Shown here: positions 1-10,247 of the stretch, one piece after another
Layout of the letters: each line of letters starts with the position of its first letter
Numbering within the stretch: position 1 is the stretch's first letter
Assembly (NCBI GenBank): GCA_949361645.1
Contig: OX442428.1
Coordinates: forward strand, 7,538,964 to 7,602,963
Direction of reading: 5' to 3'
Length of the DNA: 64,000 nucleotides
DNA from: Spongilla lacustris
Lineage: Eukaryota; Porifera; Demospongiae; Spongillida; Spongillidae
Notes under the pieces: generated by a model
What the model saw: only the letters and a program-made list of their open reading frames with translations
Told to the model about the DNA's origin: nothing
Databases searched by the model: none
Made by a program: the position numbers and the translations under genes

Positions 1-620
1 AAATTCAGGGTCTCGTTTTTGTCTCTCATTAATAGTCAGTTCATCATACTTTACAGTTTCCCTCCAGATGTTCACTGATGTCATGCAGCCTAGCCTTGCG
101 GCAATTACTTTGTTGCAAAAGATATTCTGAGACACCATTGAACCATTACTGGAGGGAGCTGTAGTATGTCCCCAACAAACAGGACATTCATTGCCCCAGA
201 CCATTGGCTACTTCCAAACACTTCTTCAAGTCTAAGGTGTACATAAACTAAACAGAGGCTGCTAAGCATGCTGACCTCATCAATAATGATTAGCTTAAGA
301 TGTTTGAAACCGTTTCTCATCATTTTCAATGATTCTTTTGGAAGTGGCCAATAACTCAATTGATGTTTTAGAATCATGTCCTATTGGCAATTGGATAAGC
401 CTGTGAACGGTGACACCATCTATATTAAATGCAGCTAACCCAGCGGGGGCAGCTAGTGCACACCGTACAGAGTCTTTATTATCCTTCCATAATTCATTTA
501 CCATGGCTCTGATGGTATGAATGTCCTGTTCCACCAACCCTGCTAATGAACATGCACAGGGGGTTATTTTTAACGTGGCCAGAAATTGCGGACATGAATG
601 ATTTGAATTCCGTAATACGC
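1..620 (-). pseudogene. PIF1-like helicase relic (C-terminal side runs off the left edge)
   Basis: This is a minus-strand remnant of a PIF1-family DNA helicase, of the kind carried by Helitron-like transposons. Visible motifs are the segment APAGLAAFNIDGVTVHRL (motif Ia region), the Walker B line LIIIDEVSML and the motif III line FVGDILQLPPV. At the far left, in a third frame, comes an N-I-W-R-E-T...R-Q-K-R-D-P-E stretch typical of the following region. The pieces lie in three frames: one shift is near position 300 and another near 140. The Walker A P-loop expected near 520-540 survives only out of frame as a GGTGHS-like string, so the catalytic lysine is lost. The element is inactive. Assignment to PIF1 is firm; assignment to a Helitron is inference from the fragments at 4.1-4.9 kb on the same strand. 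Confidence 0.75.
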
Positions 621-3600
621 GTAATAAAAAAATTGTACAGAATGTCTATGGAGAATTTCCAACAATCACTCACACTTTTGTGACGAAGTCTTCTAGCTAC
701 GTTTGTAGACGTTTAAGTGATAGAGTAGATACAATCGCATACTTTGTATATATTTTGTTCCGTCAAAATGTGCGCGCAGTGAATTCCACACGAGGGTTTG
801 CCTTATTGTGTACTTCTCAATGGCTGACTTGACATTCATCTCTCTTTTTCATTGTAGGTTTGTCGCGTGGACCATCTACTCTTGTTTGTAGGGTGGCCAA
901 CAAAGCTAGAACTATCAGGCTATGTACTTTACCAACGTTTTTCTACTTCCCATGTGCACACATAATTCCAAATTCAAGTGTATAACCGCTACTACTTCAT
1001 CAGTACAATTTAGTCGTATAACGAAGATACTTAATAACCACGTATTAGTTACGATGTACAGGTACTTGGCCCTATTCCACAAAAGGATCTCACATACGTG
1101 GCATGGCCAGTCATGCTTGGTATAGGGTATGTGCGCTCATTCAGTCATAATCATTGCTGCCATTGCAATGAGCTTCAATGTTGGTGCCGGGATCTCTTTC
1201 CGCTCTGGTAGGCCTATGCTTCCAAGCTAGCAATATGTACGTGTAGTTACTAGTCCTCTGCCTACTGAAAACGAGTAAAACCTAAGTGTTTCTGTTAGTC
1301 TGAAACTCAGTAGAGCAGCGATTCTGCCGTAGGCCCCCCTCCCCCCCCCCCCCCCCCCCCCACGTCCGTATTAGCCTACGCCGCTACGCATATACCCGAT
1401 AGCCAGCCGTCATTCCAGCCGCGCCCTGGCTGAAAACTTATCTATGTCTATAAGTGGTCCCAACGTGCAAACAGCATATCTTGGGTGTGCTTTAATGGTT
1501 CCTTGGGAGCGGGTGCAAACATTCGATGAAAGAAGACCCTGTATATGACCCATGCATGCACTCTGCATGCCATGGTATCCAAACACCAGAGGCTGTTCTC
1601 CACATATCATGTCCCACAGTATAGGAAAACAGTAACTGTCTATTGCTAAAGTCAGGTGATATAGTTACACATATAGATGTCAGTTCTCAATTACCCTCCC
1701 CCAACCATATGACCTATATATATGCATGCACTCTACAATGGTATCTATGCAAGCAGCAGAGGCTGTACGTTATCCACATGTCCCTCAGTACAGGATAATG
1801 TGTCTTGGGTGTGTTTGTCAGCTTCATTAATGACTGATGCCTTCTTAAAAATTAGTGTAGTAAATAACCACTTGAACGGACCATGCATGCATGCAGACAT
1901 AGATTTTCAAGCGATTTTAAATAAATAACACTATACATGTATATATATATCTGTATCATCGCAATCTGCATTTGCCATATTTTTGGTTCATTCTGTTCTT
2001 GAGAGTGTGAGAGTGCGAATTGAGAGTCATTAGATCACAGTGCGGAACTAGGACTGCAGCAAGAGAAGCTATGCTGGCTCCGCTGGAGACACTATAGTGG
2101 TAACAGTTCAATTGAGGGTCTGATGGATCGGATGGTGTTTCTTCGCTGCTAATACCTTATCGTTTATTTGAGGAATGGGCCAACGCTCGGAGTACAGAAA
2201 CGAACTTTGATTGTCTGGCTAGACCATGCTGTGAATAAGGTCTATAGGTTGTCTGCAATTATGACCTATATATTGTCTCTCTTGTTACTCCTGTACTATA
2301 ATCAGTATAGATGTTTTGAATGAGCTCTGCATGATGTTGCCTGCAGGAGTTCATAATGTTTGCCTTCAAACATCCACTGGCCTATGAATGTGATAAAATG
2401 GTGCATTCCAACAGATAATCATGGCTTTACCACTGTACTTTTGTGCATCTAATGTATAACAAGGGTTATTTCAGGGTTTTTTTTTTACATGTAGCTGTTC
2501 GTATGTGTGACGCTTGTTTTGTATATTTTATAAATTATAGATGTACATCTCCTTTAATCACACATGTTTCACACAACTGCTATGGACTTCCTATTTTCAA
2601 CGCATGATATACTACACATTAGTAGCTGTATATGGTAAAATGTATATTGTGGGATCTAGCTTGCTTTAACTTCGACCGCTTTGGCTTAAAACTTACTCGA
2701 AAGAAACGGCAAAACACCACTCCATTATCATTCCCGCCTGATGTAGTGACCCCTCGTGTTAAAATACTCAATCGGTTATTGTGATTAGTTCCACTATTGT
2801 GTCGCGTGAGAAATGCACGAAATGACTTGGTATCTGGGTTGTAAAAACGCTCAACTAAATTTGCGCATGGTATGTAGGATATAGTTTTGATAGTGTTTTG
2901 GCAACAACAAAAACATGTCAGGACCTGTTGTTATTATACATGCACTAGTCTGGCAAGTATCGTGAAGACTCGTTTTTCTCGTTGCAGATACATAGGTTTG
3001 GCACACTATATCGTAGTCTTATACTATTCAGTAGCGGATCCAAGAAGGGGGCACAACGTCAACGGGCCCGTGCCCCCCCCCCCCCCCCAACATGTATGTG
3101 TACGCGAACATAGCAGAAATGGCCTACACGTACATCTACGTACGTGGTCAGGGCCAAGTATGAAACGATTTATCGCGGGACATAATTGTAATTCGGCTAT
3201 TACAATAGAAGTACGTATATTACATTAGCCGGCCGTTTAGCGTATGTTATTCAATTTTCCCAGAGATAATATCTCTAACGAGAGCATGTGTAACGTATCG
3301 AAAAGTACCAAAAACTGAGCATAAGCTCCGTGGAGGTAAATAAAGTAAATAACGCCCACGCGTCATATGTGACCATCTACTCAGCCGACTGGTGCCTAGT
3401 ATTTTTTAAACAAATAAACGGTGAGTTCGGTACATGTGCTATCAACGGCGATGTATCGGCGCATTGAACATATAGAGGCTGAGCTCTTGATCTGTCGCTC
3501 CCCAGCCTCGATCTGTAATTACATTTTTAGTGCAGCTTTTACGTACTTTTGGGGGTTTTCTACGCAAAAAAAAGCGTTGGCTTCTCGGGCTCCGCCCCAG

Positions 3601-4050
3601 ACCCCCTTGGGTGCCCCCCTCCCGCACCCTCCCCGGGGCGGCCCCACCCCTTGCCACACCCTCACCGGTGCCCCCCCCTCCCAATTCGCCTGTGAGCAGT
3701 CTCGTGAGCAGACGACACATCAAATTTAAAAGATGACGCAGTATCACGCAATGACATACGTTAATGAATATAGTTAATTATGCTCAGTTATAATTAATCA
3801 ATTTGTCTTGAATTTAGTTAATGGATGCTTAACGTTCTTTTCATGATACTTGTACATTATAATCAGACCGATTTTTAGCGAATACTGAACGTGTTTGGAA
3901 TTCAATTTGGAAAAATTAATTTTAGCTAATTGATTTCAATTAATAATTTCTTTTCTTGAAACATGATAAATCATTAAAAAAGGTGAAAAATTTATTGGTG
4001 AAATCAGAATTCTCAAATCTCTATCACAACCTTACACATTCACTCATGTC
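621..4050. other. Gene-free stretch with homopolymer tracts
   Basis: I find no convincing exon here. The stretch holds a 21-nt poly-C run at 1341-1361 and another at about 3073-3088. A string at 3029-3041 (CAGTAGCGGATCC) looks like the terminus of a hAT-type MITE, followed by a GC-rich GGGCCC palindrome and the poly-C. A GC-rich patch at 3580-3680 gives overlapping open frames on both strands with proline/glycine-rich, clearly non-protein composition. The rest is AT-rich without periodicity. Confidence 0.5.
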
Positions 4051-4099
4051 CTCAATTTCTGGCCATGATACAGGAATATTTGCCATTTTGGTGAGAAAG

Positions 4100-4860
4100 A
4101 CTGATGGTCACTGCATGTACTTTTATTGCATTAATAGCACGAACATCATGTAGAAATTCATCTGCTTGTTTTCTACACATGCTCTGTGCCTTGTTAAGCA
4201 ATGCACCTGCACAAACCTCACTAACAGCTGCATGTGCAGATCTAGTACAGACCTTTTGTGCTAACCATGGGTGGGTTTTGTACTCATCGAACAGTATGCT
4301 ATTCCTTAGAATAGCCTTTTCTAGGCCACCTTTATACTCCCGTAGTACGGTATGGTTTGGTTCATACAGGGAGTAGCTACAGTGGTAAACAAAATAAATA
4401 CTGAAATTAGCAGCAGTTAACATTACACATTGTATTAGTTACGTGTTAAAAACAGACCCCATTCAATCACGCGTAGGATAAATCCACAACTGTTGATGCT
4501 ATTCATTACAACCACATATAGTGAAGCTATTAAAGCATCAATACATATACACATCTGACTTCACAAAAAAGTGCAGTAAGTAAGTACCAGTAAATGAGTG
4601 TACTGTACATGTAGTCGCAGAAATGCACGCACTACGTACAAATGTAGTAACAGTAGTAACATATATACGTGTATATGTACAGGTACGACATACCTTTGAG
4701 TGACCTTAACTCTTTTTGCCAAGCGAGCACATTCAGGACTCTGCCAATATCGTTGTCTTTTAGCAGCCCGTTCCTTTTCAGGATCTGCTCGATACCTTGC
4801 GCGTTGAGAGGCCCGTTCCTTTTCAGTCTGGGTATACAACTGATCAATTGCGCATCAGAG
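4100..4860 (-). pseudogene. Helitron-like element, N-terminal region fragments
   Basis: Two minus-strand open pieces resemble the N-terminal region of the large PIF1-bearing ORFs found in animal genomes. The upstream piece (about 4690-4860) has a charged repeat built on KERAxQRARYRADPEKERAA; such x-Y-x-x-x-P-E-K repeats typify those ORFs. The downstream piece (about 4100-4400) carries a helical stretch containing LEKAILRNSILFDEY and a conserved-looking H/C pattern. They lie in different frames, separated by about 270 nt without coding character, so either an intron or decay splits them. The orientation agrees with the PIF1 relic at 1-620, and the two may be ends of one degenerate element about 5 kb long. 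No start, termini or catalytic domain remain here. Confidence 0.5.
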
Positions 4861-4887
4861 TACATATATGAACAAAAATGAATAAAA

Positions 4888-5177
4888 CAAGTAAATTAAA
4901 AACATTCTCTATATGAGAAAGTTGGTGGTATATAGGATTTGAAGGCAATGGTGGTGTAAAAAGGAAGGAAACAAGGGTCTAATAATAAGGGAAAATGGAG
5001 TAGTCCTATATTTAGCACACAAACAACATACTATCCTACATGTAGAAATGTGCTAAATATACTATTCCATTTTCCCTTATTATTAGACCCTTGTTTCCTT
5101 CCTTTTTACACCACCATTGCCTTCAAATCCTATATACCACCAACTTTCTCATATAGAGAATGTTTTTTATTTACTTG
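4888..5177. repeat. Foldback element 1 (CAAG...CTTG family)
   Basis: This is an almost perfect palindrome of about 290 bp. The left arm begins CAAGTAAATTAAAAACATTC and the right arm ends with its complement at 5177. Arms of about 130 nt meet at a short loop between TTTAGCAC and GTGCTAAA (about 5013-5053). The arms contain CCTTGTTTCCTTCCTTTTTAC and TTCAAATCCTATAT, shared with the elements at 18960-19234 and 33984-34368. It encodes nothing and is best read as a non-autonomous foldback MITE. Confidence 0.85.
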
Positions 5178-5612
5178 TATACATTATCTCTGGTACATAT
5201 AGCCATTTTCACTTTACGGCAAAGTGGTTTTGCAAATTACACTGCTCAATACACATGCATAAAAGACCAATTAAAACAATGCGGGGGGCATCGATCGCTA
5301 TATTCCGAGAGATCTATGTCATGCACCTGCATGCGCCGATCATTCTGGCTCGCACTAGGCACAAAATTAGTTTTTATCTTCATGTACCTCATTCATCCCT
5401 TTCGTCTTCTTTTTCATGCCGCTCTGTAAAACAATCTTATCCGCTTACCTTCTTATGGACCTCTTGTTGTTCAACGTACTCTGATATCCTTCGGGGTACC
5501 TTTTCCATTATGAACTTTGTAGTTGTACACTCGCTCAACTGATTAGATCATCTTCTGACTCCGATTTGCTAGACATAATGTACCACGATGCTATACCAGA
5601 GTAGCAAAAGAA
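5178..5612. other. No gene seen
   Basis: AT-rich sequence between the foldback element and the large inverted-repeat element. An open frame at 5117-5542 starts inside the foldback element and has no recognisable domain, so it is not taken as a gene. Confidence 0.4.
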
Positions 5613-6388
5613 CATGCACGGTCCGTGTATATTTAGGCCAATTCCTGATTCGGTATTATCTGAAATTACTAAAGCACGGTAATATACTCGTATATTTAGG
5701 CCAATTCGTGATTCGGTATTTCTCGCAATCACCAAAAGCAAGGTTAATGACGCAATCGGGTTGCGTTCTCAATTTTTTTGTATTTTATGGCGAGTTTTAT
5801 GGAATCGAAAGATGACGAGAAGTAGATGGGAACGTGACGTGACCTTCATAGAACGCGACCCCGAACCGGAGCTAGAACGGACGGTACTGGTACAGCTGGC
5901 CCCTCCCCCTGTGTATTATTTTATTCTTAATTGCAACTGTACTAATACATGTATAGAGACGCGATAGTTAACGCTAACCTTACTACGTTGCCCGCCACGG
6001 ACTAAACCTGTGTACGTGTGCTCGCGTTAGGTACGGCTGGTCGGCTGCTAGTTATTCTATTTGATGCGCACCATTGTCTACTTGTTGGTCGGGATCGGAC
6101 GGTTGCCCGTGGACCCCTCCCCCCTCCCCCCTTTTGTGAAACACTACTATGCATGCTATGATGATGTACATGTGCCGCTTTCCTGTTACATTAAACGAGT
6201 TCAATCATTGAGTCCATGTTCATGTTATTACACATAATTGCTGTGTGTGTGTGTCTGTGCAGCTGTTAAATTGCTGTGTGTGTGTGTGTGAATTAGTGCA
6301 GTTGCATTGCCTAATAAAGTACTCAACATGTATGTAGATATGTATTCCTCCCTGACTCCCTCTTAGTGCTCAGAGGCACTTGCGGCGC

Positions 6389-6844
6389 ATGAAAATCGGA
6401 TGCTCTGACTATGATAGAGCCCTTGACAACAGAGCTCAGTTACTACGTGCATGTCATAAGGGTGAAGTGTCAGCTAGCTACTGCCCTGCATGCAACCAAT
6501 ACTTTACATCAGACCGCTATCTTCGCAGTCATAATACCCAAAAACATGGCCAAGCTGCACAAGATAACAGAGTCCAACAACACAGTGCCCAAACAGATTT
6601 GAGTACACCCTTTTCATGTTCTGTCTGCAACTTTACATCCTCCTCTACAAAAGACATTAAGATCCATATACGTCGAAAACATCCAGACCATCCTGCTATC
6701 ACTGTCAACATTACAGGCATCATATGTCTTCTCTCAGGATGCAGTTTTAGATCAGTGACTACCAAGGGTGTTAAAATCCATCTACGCAAGTCACACAAAT
6801 GGTCAAAAGAATTAGTGGACGCTAGTGTTTGCCCACCTACATAG
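6389..6844 (+). CDS. Three-finger C2H2 zinc-finger protein inside inverted-repeat element
   Basis: This open frame of 151 codons runs from ATG at 6389 to TAG at 6842-6844. It contains three C2H2 fingers: CPACNQYFTS...H-x4-H (C-x2-C-x12-H-x4-H), CSVCNFTSSS...H-x4-H (same spacing), and CLLSGCSF...H-x4-H with the wider C-x4-C spacing. Linkers are irregular and lack the TGEKP type, so the fingers are not of the KRAB/Kruppel array kind. The N-terminal 30 residues have no recognised domain. The frame sits between the two arms of the element at 5613-8146 and just before a microsatellite. It could be a DNA-binding accessory protein of that element, a captured host exon, or the finger region of a longer transposon protein whose catalytic part is lost. 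Confidence 0.6.
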   Translation: MKIGCSDYDRALDNRAQLLRACHKGEVSASYCPACNQYFTSDRYLRSHNTQKHGQAAQDNRVQQHSAQTDLSTPFSCSVCNFTSSSTKDIKIHIRRKHPDHPAITVNITGIICLLSGCSFRSVTTKGVKIHLRKSHKWSKELVDASVCPPT

Positions 6845-6940
6845 TGCACCTGACTTTGCTATTCTTCCTCCAAACGTATTGTATTACGTGTACAGTGCGA
6901 TGATTTATTATTATTATTATTATTATTATGTGTCTTTGTA

Positions 6941-6998
6941 TGTGTGTATGTATGTATGTATACATACATACACACATACATACATACATATACATACA

Positions 6999-7029
<31 letters not shown>

Positions 7030-7431
7030 GTATATGTATTTTTTGTATGTATGTATGTATGTATGTATGTATGTATGTATGTATGTATGTATGTATGTAT
7101 ACATAAATGTGTGTATGTATACATGTATGTATGTATGTGTGTATGTATGTATGGATGGATGTGTATATGTCTATGTGAATGTAATAATATATGTATGTAT
7201 GTATACATGTATGTATGTATGTATGTATCGATGTGTATATGTCTGTGAATGTATGAATATATGTATGTATGTATGTATGTATGTTTGTGTGTATGTATGT
7301 ATGTATGTATGTGTCTGTGTGTATGTATGTGTGTATGTATGGGCATACATACCATACATACACACATACGTACACATACATACATACATACATAATACAT
7401 ACATACACATACATACATACATACATACAAT
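6941..7431. repeat. (TATG/CATA)n microsatellite, strand-switching
   Basis: Tetranucleotide repeat that runs as GTAT on the plus strand, switches to ATAC, then back, several times, so it can form hairpins. A short (TTA)n precedes it at 6904-6930. All open frames through it are artefacts of the four-base period. Confidence 0.95.
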
Positions 7432-7747
7432 TACCATGGCAACTACATACAGTACTCTGACTTAGATATGTCAGTACCACACTTCTGTTCATATATATGA
7501 AGAGAAAGGCAGGGAGGGAGCTAGGGAGGAATACATGTCTACATACATGTTGAGTGCCTTATTGAATGCAACTGCACTAATTTACTAACATCTGCACAGA
7601 CAGACATATGTACACACACAGCAATTATGTGTAATAACATGAACATGAACTCAATGATTGAACTTGTTTAATGTAACAGGAAAGCGGCACATGTACATCA
7701 TTAAAGCATGCATGGGGTATTAAGTAGTGTACATGTATCACAAATGG

Positions 7748-7748
<1 letters not shown>

Positions 7749-7779
<31 letters not shown>
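7749..7779 (+). repeat. Poly-G tract (31 nt)
   Basis: Uninterrupted G run inside the right arm of the inverted-repeat element. The left-arm counterpart is the interrupted C-rich stretch at 6115-6132. Similar runs occur at 9155-9178, 16619-16646, 47310-47329 and 53884-53913. Confidence 0.9.
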
Positions 7780-7780
<1 letters not shown>

Positions 7781-8275
7781 GTCTGCAGGCAAATAGCATA
7801 ACTAGCAGCCGTACCTAACGCGAGCACACGTACACAGGTTCATTCCGTGGCGGGCAATGTAGTAAGGTTAGCGTTAACTATCGCGTCTCCATACATGTAT
7901 TAGTACAGTTGCAATTAAGAATAAAATAATACACAGGGGGAGGGGCCAGCTGTACTACCAGTACCGTCCGTTCTAGTTCCGGTTCGGGGTCGCGTTCTAT
8001 GGAGGTCACGTCACGTTCCCATCTACTTCTCGTTCCATAAAATTGAGGACGCGAGCTCAATTGCGTCATAAACCGTGCTTTGGTGATTGCGGATAATACC
8101 GAATCAAAAATTTAGGAATTGGCCTAAATATACACGGACCATGCACCCCTAGCTCAGTACTGCTACAACACAACTGCTTAAATATTGCATACACTAACAA
8201 TAAGGTCCGCATGCAGGCTGTTCTCAGGGCTCTCTCTATTTATCCCATGTGAGACCAAATCACGCGCTATATTTC

Positions 8276-8327
8276 GGTCCGGCCGGACCACTTCCGGTTG
8301 CTCATTTTGGTCCGGCCGGACCAAAAT
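8276..8327. repeat. Repeated GGTCCGGCCGGACC palindromes
   Basis: The 14-bp perfect palindrome GGTCCGGCCGGACC occurs at 8276-8289 and 8309-8322. In the second copy the symmetry extends to 24 bp (8304-8327, with ATTTT/AAAAT flanks). The site lies just outside the inverted-repeat element and its function is unknown. Confidence 0.85.
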
Positions 8328-8936
8328 TAGACGCGGACCGAAATAATCGTGACAGCCCTACATCTGAATCGCTCATCATATTGGAGACCAGTGACGTCAC
8401 GCGGTCCTTAACTTTAATTTATCATGGCGCCCATTATTGTCAACTTTAAACCAATACATCTTAACATCAGAGCATAATGAAATTTATAATATACATACAA
8501 CCTGATAGTTATATTGACCAAATAAAATTAAAATGTATAAAAGTCGTGGCAGTTCCCCTTTAAACTTCTTCTCATAAACATTTTCTAAGTACCATCTCTC
8601 AAAAGATACCATCAAATCTATCTTCAAGTTCCAAAAAGCAGTTAACACTTTTCATCAATACCATCTTACATCAAGAAACCAGTACCATTACTATATGAAA
8701 GTCATCTAGTTTACTTTGATATTTTTATATAATGAAAATCTGCTGAGGTTAATAAACAGAGCCAAAAGCCTCCAAAAGGGATAAAAAAGGTAGTGAACCG
8801 GCATCCCATTATTTTTGGAGTGCAGGTTGGTCCATGTCACAACTCTTTGGCTCTGAACTCATAATGCTATGAAATCACCGACTACATGTATATGGAGGTA
8901 AATCATCAAGTTAACATTTGACATCTCTTTGAATTC

Positions 8937-9110
8937 TTCTCGCACACCTTTGAACTCTCCTTGCATAGTTCTGAACTCTCCTTGTGTGCATATCTTTGAA
9001 CTCTCCTTGCATACTTCTGAACTCTCCCTGCATACTTCTGAACTCTCCTTGCATACTTCTGAACTTTTCTTGCATGCCTCTTAAGTTAACTTTCCTTGCA
9101 GACCTTTCAA
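8937..9110. repeat. 21-bp minisatellite
   Basis: About eight units related to GAACTCTCCTTGCATACTTC are arranged in tandem; the central four are nearly identical and the ends diverge. The period is 21 nt, so an open frame appears on each strand (MQGEFRS repeated on the minus strand). I regard this as repeat, not protein. Confidence 0.85.
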
Positions 9111-9154
9111 CTTTCCTTAGCATCATCCTGAGGCCAATGGGGAAGGGGGGGAGT

Positions 9155-9178
9155 GGGGGGGGGGGGGGGGGGGGGGGG
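9155..9178 (+). repeat. Poly-G tract
   Basis: Run of 24 G residues, next to shorter G runs from 9139. Confidence 0.9.
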
Positions 9179-9430
9179 AGACAGAGAGAAGAAAATTAGC
9201 CCAATGGTTGCACTAGATCTCTTTTGAAATTGATAACACTAAAAGTAATCTTTACCTTGTAAGGAACCATGCTTGCACCTGATGCAGCACAACATTACGA
9301 TTATGACAAACTTTCCATTCATTATTTCATTGCAAACACTTTATCAGTAAATCGAACTCTTGAATGGCCTAAGGGTTGGGAAATGGTGTTACTATATATT
9401 TTAGATGTGAATATGATTAAAACACATTGT

Positions 9431-9602
9431 ATCCGTGATTTTAAAATCCCTCATTACATACATTTTTATTAATGTATAGACTGAAGATTTAATTTGCAGC
9501 CCCTTTTAAAATGCGTGCTGATTAGATAGAGCACTGCCTAGCTATCTAATAGTCTATCCACTAATAAAAATGTATGTAATGAGGGATTTTAAAATCACGG
9601 AT
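9431..9602. repeat. Foldback MITE with 41-bp arms
   Basis: The left arm at about 9431-9472 (ATCCGTGATTTTAAAATCCC...) is repeated inverted at 9562-9602 with essentially no mismatch, around a spacer of about 90 nt. It has no coding potential and is not related to the CAAG foldback family. Confidence 0.85.
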
Positions 9603-9780
9603 AGTTTTTTTTAGTGGCAATGATTATAAAGTATATTTACCAATACCCCAATTTGTTCTATTGTTCAGTTGTCTGTTGTGTATTTTATATTCAAGGTACT
9701 TGCTGAAGCCATTTTCATTTTAACTTTGCCGTTGCGTTATTATGTATTACATGTAGCTGCATGTCTCAAAGAAGATGTTA

Positions 9781-9816
9781 TATATATATTATAATAATTA
9801 TATATATATATATAAT

Positions 9817-9850
<34 letters not shown>
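9781..9850. repeat. (AT)n low-complexity DNA
   Basis: TATATA/TAATTA stretch with internal palindromes. Confidence 0.9.
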
Positions 9851-9853
<3 letters not shown>

Positions 9854-10247
9854 TGTATGTCTCTAGCAAGAGACAATGAACATGAAGCAGCCTAGCCCCA
9901 TGCGTGGAGGGCCGGCCAAAACGTTCACGAAGTACAATTTCGAAAAATTTATTGCCTCTCACAAGTTGTAAGGCACTAGCTAAATTGAATTCTTAATTAA
10001 TATCCATAAAGCGCAAAGCAAATGAACTGGAGCATGCATCGTAATATATACTGTTGATCACGCAGTGTCACATGATGGGCCGTAGAGTTACATACCGGCT
10101 CCATAAAACGAATACAGTAAAAAGTTTATGCATGTATTTCCTGCTTTCCCAAGAACCCGATGTTTAGCAGTAATCGTATTATTTAATATATCAGATCACA
10201 GCTGGAAGCCGCAAGTTATTCTGATGTTTAAGCTGCTTGCTATCAAT

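Larger units (their letters stand above)
5613..8146. mobile_element. 2.5-kb element with inverted repeats of about 600-700 bp
   Basis: The sequence from 5613 to about 6330 returns inverted, with about 80-90 percent identity by eye, from 8146 back to about 7520. Landmarks are GGACCATGCA/TGCACGGTCC at the outer ends and the block TAGTTAACGCTAACCTTACTA at 5966 versus its complement at 7860. A third landmark is AAAGCGGCACATGTACATCA at 7680 versus 6160. The left arm also holds a local tandem duplication of a TATTTAGGCCAATTC box (about 5630 and 5693). The centre contains a C2H2 zinc-finger ORF and a TATG microsatellite. The arrangement fits a DNA transposon with long terminal inverted repeats. No transposase is visible and no target duplication could be fixed, so the family is unknown. 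Confidence 0.65.
9240..10247 (+). promoter_or_regulatory. Upstream region of receptor gene A, shared with gene C
   Basis: Parts of this region match the region before gene C (39660-40720). Examples are TGATGCAGCACA with CAAACTTTCCATTCA at 9280-9325 versus 39700-39740, and GCGCAAAGCAAATGAA at about 10010 versus ACAAAGCAAACGAA near 40475. The shared blocks mark the regulatory or 5'-untranslated region of the receptor family as duplicated with the genes. No TATA box or initiator is claimed. Confidence 0.4.

Noticed and set aside
3421..3747. GC-rich overlapping frames on both strands
   Set aside because: Composition follows a local C-rich patch; no domain and no paralogue.
7171..7260. CRISPR-like spaced repeats
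   Set aside because: Short tetranucleotide repeats with no conserved spacer lengths, in a eukaryotic genome.
6837..7492. Long frames rich in Tyr/Ile/His/Thr or Cys/Met/Val
   Set aside because: Direct product of the TATG microsatellite.
8911..9199. MQGEFRS repeat protein
   Set aside because: The 21-bp minisatellite has seven-codon periodicity by chance; the flanks are non-coding.
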